A stretch of 10,000 bases of DNA, from the NCBI GenBank assembly GCA_020216745.1, contig JAIWNQ010000222.1:1-10000 (forward strand). The letters are read 5' to 3'. Below, one piece after another: positions 1 through 6,825 of this stretch; position 1 is the stretch's first letter; each line of letters opens with the position of its first letter. The translations under genes were made by a program, and so were the position numbers. The notes below the pieces were generated by a model, which worked only from the letters and a program-made list of their open reading frames with translations, searched no databases and had not been told where the DNA came from. This stretch comes from Candidatus Hydrogenedens sp. (GTDB lineage: Bacteria; Hydrogenedentota; Hydrogenedentia; Hydrogenedentales; Hydrogenedentaceae).

Positions 1-182
1 TCATTCGGTTGTTTATTAAAGAAACATGCATATGTTTTGTTTACTTTTATATATTTTAGATTTTTGTCTTTAATAAAGATCCCCGTTGGTAATAAGTCCA
101 ATATATATGCTAATGTTATTTGAGAACACTCAGGATTCTCTATGTTATTGTTTTTATGATTGCTTTTTTTTGAATTACTCAT
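1..182 (-). CDS. PAS-domain sensor protein, N-terminal fragment (runs off the left edge)
   Basis: The reverse strand reads from an ATG at 180-182 for 60 whole codons to the window edge without a stop. The first ~22 residues are polar and Asn/Lys-rich (MSNSKKSNHKNNNIEN...). They are followed by a segment typical of a PAS-domain start: LLPTGIFIKDKNLKYIKVNK then TYACFFNKQPN, matching the usual 'gifikD.nlry..vN..ya' pattern. There is no signal peptide or membrane helix in the visible part, so the N-terminus is probably cytoplasmic. The start overlaps the stop of the upstream diguanylate cyclase by 8 bp (ATGAGTAA), and an AAGGAG ribosome-binding site lies 10 nt upstream. The rest is outside the window. 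A PAS-containing histidine kinase or cyclase is likely given the neighbours, but the output domain is unknown. Confidence 0.8.
   Translation of the reverse strand, partial: MSNSKKSNHKNNNIENPECSQITLAYILDLLPTGIFIKDKNLKYIKVNKTYACFFNKQPN
175..182 (-). other. 8-bp stop/start overlap ATGAGTAA (cyclase into PAS gene)
   Basis: The PAS gene's ATG (180-182) and the cyclase's TAA (175-177) share 8 bp. The arrangement is the same as at 1103-1110 and differs only in the stop codon. Confidence 0.8.
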
Positions 183-1110
183 AGTTTGTTAACTCCTTAA
201 AACAAACCTGGTTTCTTCCTTTTTCTTTTGCTAAATATAACATTTCATCCGTATATTTAATTATACTGTCTATTGTATCTTTACCCTGGATGAGTATACC
301 CCCTATGCTTACTGTGATTTTATGCTTCCCTGTAATTGTGTCAATTTCATTTTCTTGGGTAGTGGTGTTAAGTCGTTTTAATGTATTTATTGCGTCTTGT
401 TTGTTAATATTTGGTATAACGATAAGAAATTCTTCACCACCGATTCTGCCTAATAAGTCATAAGGTCTTAATTGACTGCGGATGAGTTTTACAAATCCTT
501 TTAATACGTCATCGCCTGTTTGATGTCCATACGTATCATTTATTTTTTTGAAATAGTCTAAGTCGCACATTGCAATGCATGTTTGGAGGTTGTTTCTTTC
601 AGCACGTTCCAATTCTTCTTGAAGTCGCTCAAATACGCCACGTCTATTTAAGACGCTGGTGAGTGGGTCATGAACAGCCTCGTATTCAAGGGCTTTTTGT
701 GTTTCAATTAGTTTTTTTTGTAAGGTGGCTGTTCGTAGTCCGACTCGTATCCGTGCCCATAATTCGTCATTATCAAATGGTTTACAGATATAGTCATCGG
801 CACCCGCTTCCAATCCAGCAATAACATCTTCTTTATCTGTTTTTGTGGTTAGGATAATGATGTATGTTGATGCTTCCTTATTTGCTTTACGAAACATTTT
901 TACAACGTCAATACCATCTAATTCAGGCATGACCCAATCGAGTATTGCAAGCAAAGGAGGGTCTTTAGTCAATAATTCGAGGGCTTCTTTGCCATTTGTT
1001 ACATCAATAGGATTATACCCCCATTTTTTTAAAACGGAAGTAAGGATTAATCGGGATACAGTATCATCTTCGGCTACCAAAATGTTTATTTCTGCATGAC
1101 TCTCACTCAT
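175..1110 (-). CDS. REC-GGDEF response regulator, diguanylate cyclase (PleD/WspR type)
   Basis: A 311-residue cytoplasmic response regulator predicted to make cyclic di-GMP from two GTP when phosphorylated. Residues ~8-125 form a receiver: acidic pair E14/D15, phospho-acceptor D58 in DWVMPELDG, T88 and K110 (KPF). A short helical linker (~126-145) leads to a GGDEF domain (~146-305). The active-site signature is GGEEF at 224-228. Metal/substrate residues D183, N191 and D200 are present in DLDYFKKIN and GHQTGDD. The RxxD inhibitory site (R215-P-Y-D218) sits nine residues before GGEEF, as in PleD, so product feedback inhibition is expected. The ATG at 1108-1110 lies inside the end of the upstream hybrid kinase gene (8-bp overlap) and is preceded by AAGGAA. 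The overlap and the kinase's C-terminal HPt make it the obvious phospho-partner. The enzyme class is very secure; the partnership is inferred. Confidence 0.96.
   Translation of the reverse strand: MSESHAEINILVAEDDTVSRLILTSVLKKWGYNPIDVTNGKEALELLTKDPPLLAILDWVMPELDGIDVVKMFRKANKEASTYIIILTTKTDKEDVIAGLEAGADDYICKPFDNDELWARIRVGLRTATLQKKLIETQKALEYEAVHDPLTSVLNRRGVFERLQEELERAERNNLQTCIAMCDLDYFKKINDTYGHQTGDDVLKGFVKLIRSQLRPYDLLGRIGGEEFLIVIPNINKQDAINTLKRLNTTTQENEIDTITGKHKITVSIGGILIQGKDTIDSIIKYTDEMLYLAKEKGRNQVCFKELTNYE
193..198 (-). promoter_or_regulatory. Ribosome-binding site of the PAS-domain gene
   Basis: The reverse strand reads AAGGAG, 10 nt before the ATG at 180-182 and inside the last codons of the diguanylate cyclase gene. 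The spacing is slightly long, but the match to the anti-Shine-Dalgarno is strong. It supports the short overlapping gene fragment at the left edge as real. Confidence 0.75.
1103..1110 (-). other. 8-bp stop/start overlap ATGAGTGA (kinase into cyclase)
   Basis: The cyclase ATG (1108-1110) and the kinase TGA (1103-1105) share an 8-bp segment, in different frames. Overlaps of this kind usually indicate translational coupling and a fixed stoichiometry between neighbouring products. Confidence 0.9.
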
Positions 1111-4100
1111 TGAATAGTTCCTTTAAGTATGTTCTCAGTTCTTCAAATTGTGATTCCAATTGTGGTATGTATTTTTTAGCTTCATTTTCTTTTCCTTCTT
1201 TACATAATTTTTCAATCTGAGATGCAATTTCACGAAGTCTTTCAGCCCCGATATTTGCAGAAGCACCCTTAATCGAATGAGCTTGCCGTTCCGCATCATT
1301 AATTCTATTTTCTGAGATGGATGTTTTTAGGGTATCTATTTGTTTAGGTATGTCTTCCAAAAAACTGAGTATAACCGTATTTGCCAAGTTTTTATCATCC
1401 ATAACCCGTTTCATGAAGGATTTATAATCGAAAAGGGTCTCCTTTTGGAAGAAGGAGGTTGAGACGGGTGAGGCTTTTTCCTTTGCATCTTCTTTAGGTG
1501 CGGTAACGATAATATTTTGCTCAGTATCTTTCTGTGTTTTATCGGGTAGATATTTTTCCAAAATATCAATTATTGATTCCATAGAGATAGGTTTGGCTAT
1601 ATAATTATCCATACCTACTTGCAGACATTTTGTTCTATCTTCCTCAAATGCGTGAGCGGTCATAGTAATAATGGGAACGTTATGATTTAAGACTGGTGAA
1701 AGAGGGTCTCTAATAATTTGAGTTGTTTGAAAACCATCCATCTCTGGCATCTGGATATCCATAAAAACGATGTCATAATCTTTTTTGCTCAACATTTCCA
1801 AGGCTTCTTTGCCATTATTAGCGGTATCAGGTGTTATTCCTAATTTATTTAACATTCCGACCGCAACTTTTTGATTTACCACATTATCCTCAACCAATAG
1901 CACATTGGCATTGAATTGTTTTCGCTGTTTTTGAAGTTCACGAATGCTATGTCGTGTTAAGATAAATGGATTATAGAATGGTTTTTTCTCACCTTGTTGC
2001 CATGATTTTCGCAAACTCAATAATGTAGTTAAGACTTCAAATAATTGTAAATGGCGAACAGGTTTGGTCAGGTATGCGGAAAATCCAATGTCTTCAAATT
2101 TTTTTGCATCACCGCGTGCACCGATGGAAGTGAGTAGGATAAGTATTGTATCTTTTAGTTTTTCATCGCTGAGAATAATCCTTCCTAATGCCTCGCCATC
2201 AATTTCTGGCATTTGCATATCTGTGATGCAGATAATGAACGGGTCATTTTCTTTTTGGGCTGTTTTAAGTTTTTGAAGGGCAATAAAGGCATTAGGTGCT
2301 TCATCTGGTCGAGCACCCCATGATTTAAGACGGATATGAAGGATTTCTCGATTACTTGCGTTATCATCAACAATAAGAATACGAACATTTTGTAAATCTT
2401 CTGGGAAGATATATTTAGTTTTTTTCTCCTCTTTTTGTTTTTTAAGTCTTACTGTGAACCAGAAGGTAGAACCTTTGCCATATTCACTTTCAACACCGAT
2501 ACTACCACGCATAAGTTCAACAAGTTGTTTTGATATAGCAAGACCCAGACCTGTCCCTCCATATTTCCGCGATGTGGAGGAATCAATCTGAGTAAACTTT
2601 TCAAATAGAAGATTAATTTTATCCTTTGGAATTCCAATGCCTGTATCTCTCACAATAAATTTTAGGAAAGCCTCTTCTTCTGTAGTTTCTAAACATTGCA
2701 CTTTAATTGTTACTTCCCCTTGGTGAGTAAATTTTATTGCATTGCCGACAAGATTTGTTAGAATCTGTCGTAGACGACCTGGGTCGCCAATAAGGGAAGA
2801 GGGCACGTTTTCATCGATAGAGAGAATAAGTTCTAAATCCTTTTCATTCGCTTTTATTGCCATGAGTCGAGAGAAATCTTCTAAAAGACTTATGAGGTCA
2901 AAGTTAATATGTTCTAAATCTAATTTTTGGGCTTCGATTTTTGAGAAGTCTAAAATATCATTAATCAATGCAAGGAGAGAATCGCTACTGGATTGTATAG
3001 TTTCTGCATAATAACGTTGTTCGGGGTTGAGGTCTGTATCTAAGAGGAGGCTGGTCATACCGATGATAGCATTCATCGGTGTGCGAATTTCATGACTCAT
3101 ATTAGCTAAAAATTCACTTTTTGCAATACTTGCCATCTCTGCTTTCATGGCAAGGTCATGGGCTATTTTAACTGCGTCTTGAAGCTTTTGATTTGCTTCT
3201 TTTAATGCCTGTTCATTCTTCTTTTCTTTTGAAATGTCGATAAAACAATCTAAGATTTTATTTTTCCCACCAACACTTATAATTTTCGCAGATTTCAAAA
3301 CGGGTAATTGCTCCCCTTTTGCTGTTAGTATTATTTTCTCTTCATTGATTATTTCAGTCCCAGGCTTGTTCATTGGGCATTTTCCAACGTCGGTGGGACA
3401 TAGAAATTTATGGCAAACATGTCCAACAATACATTCTCTTTCCGCTCCAAACATTTGTGCCCCTGCTGGATTGATATACTCAATAATATGGGTTTCTGCA
3501 TCAATCAAGGTAACACCTGCCTGAACACTTTCCATAAGTGTTCGCTGGAATAGTTCGCTTTCTATAAGTTTTTGTTTCTGATGGTATTCTTCTGTTACAT
3601 CACGAAAAATAAGTACAGCTCCAACCATGTTACCTTCTGAATCATGAATGGGAGTACAGCTATCGGCGATGTTATATTCCTTACCATTTCTGGAGATTAA
3701 TAATGTATTATTCCCGATATCTACTTCTTTACCTGTTTTTAGTGTTTTTTCAACTGGATTTTCTATTACCTGTTTTGTGGTGTAATCTTTAAGATGAACA
3801 ACATCTTTAATAGGCTTGCCAATAACTTCGGTGTCGGTTTGACCTAAAAGAAGTTGAGCAGGACGATTTATTTCAACAATATTTCCAGTGATATCTACAC
3901 TAATGACAGCGTCACCGATGGAGTGCAAGGTTGCTTTAATAAGTCCCCTGCTGTGATAAAGTTCTGATGTCCTTTGATTTACAAGATTTTTAAGAGATTG
4001 ATTATAATTTACAAGAAGAGAAATAGTAATTGTTAATAAAATAGATAGGAATAGTCCTATACTAAAAGTTGTGATAATGCTATAAATAGAGTAGTAGCCT

Positions 4101-5656
4101 AACAAATTAGCAGGGGTGATTAATATGCCATATAAATTTTGGAATGCCAAAAGAGGAAAGAAAAGGTAATTGGCATTGGATAGCCTTAAAGCGTCTGATA
4201 AATCATTTATTGTAAATGAAGAAAAGATTTCGGAGATTTTGTCTGGACTAAATATTTGCAGAAATAAAAGCTTATGCGAGACATTTTTTAAGGTTAACTC
4301 TTCATGGTATAATGAGGTATAGATAAAGGTGCGGATATCTATGATTAAAGATACGTAGCCTTGTGGTTTATTCCCTTTTAAAACAGGTTGAAATAGAATT
4401 GTATATTCATTATTAGCATTCAAAAAGCTTGGTATTATCGGTGATGTCATGGATGCTCGTAGTGTTTTTAAGGAATGTCTCGCTGTGTTTACAAGTAAGG
4501 GGTAAGAACTTATATCCATTCCCTTTAAGTGGGATATATTTTGTGGACTTGAAATATACAAGACGGGTAGATATTCATCTTTTTCTTTCACAGGGATTTT
4601 TGACCCATTTGTGTCAAACTCCCAAATAAAAAAATCATCTTGACTTTTTTGTTTTATTAATGTTTCGAAATCTTTTCTTTGTTCGTGTTTTACAATAGGT
4701 ATCCAAAGCAAGGAAAAGTTTGTATCTTTTAATAACGGTTTTGTGAAGTTTAAGAACTCTTCTTGTGTTACCTCTTCACTACTTTGGAAGAAAGTGGCAA
4801 TAGTAAGCAGTTTTAATTTTTGTATATCTCGTATATCCTCTTTTAGTTTAGTTATTTTTATTTTTGTCGTAATAAAAAAGTTTTCCCAGTTGTGTTTTTT
4901 GTTATTTGTATAGACGGTCCATGTTATAGATAGGACGATGGTTAATGATACAAGGAAGGCTAAGATTGCTTCAGCATGACGGGTGGAAGAATCCTTTTTT
5001 GAATTTCTCTGGCTAAAACCTATTCCAGATAGAAGGATAAAAATGATGATGAGTGAAGTGAAAATAACGGTAGGATACGTGTGTTTCCAAACAAGGATTT
5101 TCCAATTTTTTGCGTCAATGTCCATTCCAAGAACAGCTACTATTTTATTAGAAGCCTTATCGTGAATAGGTGCAATTCCACTTATCCAGATACCCCATTC
5201 ATCAGGTAAAGGTCCTTCAACGAAGGGTTCACCTGTATCAAAACAGTTGATAAGTTCATCAGACGCTTCCTCGTATATCTCTCCAGGTTTTGCAGGTGGT
5301 ATTTCTTGTTCTGTACCTTCTTGGGTATCAAGGTAAAAAAATACCTGATTTTGTTCATTTCTGCCCATAAGATAAATGTATTTGCAATCAGGGATAAGGG
5401 ACTTCAAGATGCGAAGTCTCTTTAATATAGAGTTATATTGTAGATTATCAAAATCTTGTTCTGAACCCATAAAACTTTTGATGACATCAGTGTCAATACT
5501 TTCCGCAATGTTTGTTGTTTGAGCAAGGACAAGTTTTCGGAGCCATTGGTCGCTCGAATGGTAGACTCTATAAGTCCAGAATGCCCCACATATTATGGTA
5601 ATAGTCAGGAAGGATAGAACATACCACCGAGATAGCCAACGAAGATAATTTTGCAT
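1103..5656 (-). CDS. Dual-sensor hybrid histidine kinase: Cache-like, CHASE, PAS, PAS, HisKA, HATPase, REC, REC, HPt
   Basis: A 1517-residue membrane kinase carrying a complete phosphorelay (BarA/ArcB-like core). TM1 ~12-31; a Cache-like extracytoplasmic domain ~33-190 (YIYLMGRN, then SGIAPIHD and AVLGMDIDA); TM2 ~193-214; TM3 ~229-249; a CHASE domain ~270-450 ([18 protein letters not shown], then YLPVLYIS and [11 protein letters not shown]) with further extracytoplasmic sequence to ~515; TM4 ~521-549; PAS1 ~570-690; PAS2 ~700-810 with a Cys motif (C742, C748-H749, C753, C760); coiled coil ~810-845; HisKA with H855 (SHEIRTPMN); HATPase with N968/N972, D1004-x-G-x-G and GGTGLGL at 1033-1039; REC1 ~1091-1210 (D1146, K1198); REC2 ~1250-1366 (D1300, K1355); HPt ~1415-1515 (H1460, [11 protein letters not shown]). 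All catalytic residues look intact. A GGAGG ribosome-binding site 7 nt upstream supports the ATG at 5654-5656. The gene lies 18 bp after the acyltransferase stop and overlaps the REC-GGDEF gene by 8 bp, its likely target. Ligands are unknown. Confidence 0.95.
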   Translation of the reverse strand: MQNYLRWLSRWYVLSFLTITIICGAFWTYRVYHSSDQWLRKLVLAQTTNIAESIDTDVIKSFMGSEQDFDNLQYNSILKRLRILKSLIPDCKYIYLMGRNEQNQVFFYLDTQEGTEQEIPPAKPGEIYEEASDELINCFDTGEPFVEGPLPDEWGIWISGIAPIHDKASNKIVAVLGMDIDAKNWKILVWKHTYPTVIFTSLIIIFILLSGIGFSQRNSKKDSSTRHAEAILAFLVSLTIVLSITWTVYTNNKKHNWENFFITTKIKITKLKEDIRDIQKLKLLTIATFFQSSEEVTQEEFLNFTKPLLKDTNFSLLWIPIVKHEQRKDFETLIKQKSQDDFFIWEFDTNGSKIPVKEKDEYLPVLYISSPQNISHLKGMDISSYPLLVNTARHSLKTLRASMTSPIIPSFLNANNEYTILFQPVLKGNKPQGYVSLIIDIRTFIYTSLYHEELTLKNVSHKLLFLQIFSPDKISEIFSSFTINDLSDALRLSNANYLFFPLLAFQNLYGILITPANLLGYYSIYSIITTFSIGLFLSILLTITISLLVNYNQSLKNLVNQRTSELYHSRGLIKATLHSIGDAVISVDITGNIVEINRPAQLLLGQTDTEVIGKPIKDVVHLKDYTTKQVIENPVEKTLKTGKEVDIGNNTLLISRNGKEYNIADSCTPIHDSEGNMVGAVLIFRDVTEEYHQKQKLIESELFQRTLMESVQAGVTLIDAETHIIEYINPAGAQMFGAERECIVGHVCHKFLCPTDVGKCPMNKPGTEIINEEKIILTAKGEQLPVLKSAKIISVGGKNKILDCFIDISKEKKNEQALKEANQKLQDAVKIAHDLAMKAEMASIAKSEFLANMSHEIRTPMNAIIGMTSLLLDTDLNPEQRYYAETIQSSSDSLLALINDILDFSKIEAQKLDLEHINFDLISLLEDFSRLMAIKANEKDLELILSIDENVPSSLIGDPGRLRQILTNLVGNAIKFTHQGEVTIKVQCLETTEEEAFLKFIVRDTGIGIPKDKINLLFEKFTQIDSSTSRKYGGTGLGLAISKQLVELMRGSIGVESEYGKGSTFWFTVRLKKQKEEKKTKYIFPEDLQNVRILIVDDNASNREILHIRLKSWGARPDEAPNAFIALQKLKTAQKENDPFIICITDMQMPEIDGEALGRIILSDEKLKDTILILLTSIGARGDAKKFEDIGFSAYLTKPVRHLQLFEVLTTLLSLRKSWQQGEKKPFYNPFILTRHSIRELQKQRKQFNANVLLVEDNVVNQKVAVGMLNKLGITPDTANNGKEALEMLSKKDYDIVFMDIQMPEMDGFQTTQIIRDPLSPVLNHNVPIITMTAHAFEEDRTKCLQVGMDNYIAKPISMESIIDILEKYLPDKTQKDTEQNIIVTAPKEDAKEKASPVSTSFFQKETLFDYKSFMKRVMDDKNLANTVILSFLEDIPKQIDTLKTSISENRINDAERQAHSIKGASANIGAERLREIASQIEKLCKEGKENEAKKYIPQLESQFEELRTYLKELFNE
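1118..1123 (-). promoter_or_regulatory. Ribosome-binding site of the diguanylate cyclase gene
   Basis: AAGGAA on the reverse strand, 7 nt before the ATG at 1108-1110. It lies within the terminal codons of the upstream hybrid kinase, so translation of the cyclase is probably coupled to termination on the kinase. Confidence 0.7.
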
Positions 5657-5663
5657 ATCTGAA

Positions 5664-5668
5664 CCTCC
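5664..5668 (-). promoter_or_regulatory. Ribosome-binding site of the dual-sensor hybrid kinase
   Basis: A perfect GGAGG on the reverse strand, 7 nt before the ATG at 5654-5656, within the 18-bp gap after the acyltransferase stop. It fixes the kinase start and is the strongest ribosome-binding site in the window. Confidence 0.85.
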
Positions 5669-5674
5669 ACGGTT

Positions 5675-6781
5675 TTAACGCATTCCAAAGAGGAACCGCA
5701 ATATTTTATATTTTCCTATAATAAAGTGGTAAATAACAAATATAAGAATGACAGAAAATAAAATAATAATGAAAAATTGATGCCATATATTTATGTTCCA
5801 TTGAATTACATAATAGGCAACAACAACAATGATTGTTTGATGAATAAGATATATAGGATACGAGGCTTCGGTAAGATATTGTAGCCCTTTTGAGGTGCAG
5901 TGTAGGTATTTTTTGCTGTAACTTAATATCCAAATAAGCCAGAACCATGAATTAAACCGACGCAGGATATAAAATAGAACATCCATAGTTGAGTACTTTG
6001 CAAATGGAGGGAAAATGGAAATTATGATAATATAGGTTGACATGGTTATAATGCCGAGGTATAGGGATAAGTCTTTTTCTTTGTAGATTGCATGTTCGAT
6101 GGATTCGTGAGATGCAATGAAGAACCCAATAATGAAATAGGTGTAGTAGTAGAAGGGGTTCTTATCACTAAAAAAGGGTATTTGCTCTGCTAATCCTGAG
6201 ATGATAGGGTATAGGAGTAATAAACTATGTTTAGATATTTTTTTATCTATTGATTCGGAACGTTTTCTCAATATGGAAAATAAAGGTATCGATAGGATAC
6301 TGAATATATAAAGATAAAGAATGAACCAGAGATGGGCAGGGGTAAATGAACCGTTGTATCCTGTTAAGTTATCCTTAATACTTGTGAAGTATTGAGAAAT
6401 AAATTGTAGGAATGAAGTATTTGGTTCGTGTTTTAAGTAGGCAAAATAAGGTTGTGGTGGAACAATAATGAAGATGCCGAAAATAAGAGGGATTAGAAGG
6501 CGTCGTGTCCGTTCAATAAAATATTCTTTGTCAGTCCTTTTTAAGGTAGCGTAGTAGGAAGACATACCTGCTAATAGGAATAAAAGGGGCATATGCCACG
6601 GAGAGAGAAGAAAGACAAATATATTTATCAATGGATGTGTTTCTGAACCTTTAACATAAAAGGATTCATATTCAAAGAAGACCATTGCGGTATGAAACGG
6701 AATTAGAAGCAGTACAGCAATAATTCGTAGCCAATCGATATATCTTTTTCTGTCGAACCCTGAAAATGGAGGAGTTTGCAT
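5675..6781 (-). CDS. Membrane acyltransferase, acyltransferase-3 (OafA/OpgC-like) family
   Basis: A 368-residue, very hydrophobic integral-membrane protein with about ten predicted membrane spans. Features of the acyltransferase-3 family: an N-terminal R-Y-I-D-W-L-R (13-19) running into TM1; the conserved His in IPFHTAM (H30); HMPLLFLLAG (63-72); a basic RTRRLLIP (91-98); HLWFILYLYI from H150; and a late YPIYLIHQT (308-315, H314). These enzymes move acyl groups, often acetyl or succinyl, across the membrane onto sugars of O-antigen, exopolysaccharide or periplasmic glucans; the layout is closest to the OpgC/MdoC branch. The acceptor here cannot be read from sequence. The frame has a stop two codons upstream of the ATG at 6779-6781, so no earlier start is possible. 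No convincing Shine-Dalgarno precedes it, suggesting weak or regulated translation. It sits 44 bp after one sensor kinase and 18 bp before another, so it is probably co-transcribed with both. Confidence 0.88.
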   Translation of the reverse strand: MQTPPFSGFDRKRYIDWLRIIAVLLLIPFHTAMVFFEYESFYVKGSETHPLINIFVFLLSPWHMPLLFLLAGMSSYYATLKRTDKEYFIERTRRLLIPLIFGIFIIVPPQPYFAYLKHEPNTSFLQFISQYFTSIKDNLTGYNGSFTPAHLWFILYLYIFSILSIPLFSILRKRSESIDKKISKHSLLLLYPIISGLAEQIPFFSDKNPFYYYTYFIIGFFIASHESIEHAIYKEKDLSLYLGIITMSTYIIIISIFPPFAKYSTMDVLFYILRRFNSWFWLIWILSYSKKYLHCTSKGLQYLTEASYPIYLIHQTIIVVVAYYVIQWNINIWHQFFIIILFSVILIFVIYHFIIGKYKILRFLFGMR

Positions 6782-6800
6782 ATTTCAGTAATGTAAAAGG

Positions 6801-6819
6801 TGTTTGTAATGTTTGTAAT
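6801..6819 (-). repeat. Tandem 9-bp direct repeat in the 44-bp intergenic gap
   Basis: TGTTTGTAA occurs twice head-to-tail on the plus strand (period 9 across 6801-6819; ATTACAAAC repeated on the coding strand). A third, partial GTAAT copy lies at 6788-6792. It occupies much of the gap between the PhnD/TtrS-like kinase and the acyltransferase. It may be an operator half-site pair, or simple slippage in AT-rich DNA. No inverted repeat or terminator hairpin is visible in the gap. Confidence 0.5.
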
Positions 6820-6825
6820 ACTGTG

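Noticed and set aside
161..171. Short T-run after the cyclase as a possible terminator
   Set aside because: On the coding strand it is an A-run encoding Lys codons of the PAS gene, and no GC-rich hairpin precedes it.
845..1099. Plus-strand open frame opposite the receiver domain of the cyclase
   Set aside because: It is antisense to conserved REC codons, with no ribosome-binding site or family resemblance seen.
2185..2637. Minus-strand alternative frames within the hybrid kinase (2185-2388, 2449-2637)
   Set aside because: They overlap HATPase and REC1 coding in another frame; the main frame has every catalytic motif intact, so there is no frameshift.
2064..3524. Plus-strand open frames (for example 2064-2276, 2742-3011, 3234-3524)
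   Set aside because: They lie antisense to the conserved kinase core and PAS domains, have no recognisable domains, and their Ser/Phe-rich composition is what the complement of these domains would give.
5706..5948. Second minus-strand frame within the acyltransferase 3' half
   Set aside because: It is out of frame inside a well-supported membrane-protein gene; the Cys/Tyr/Ser-rich translation is a shadow.
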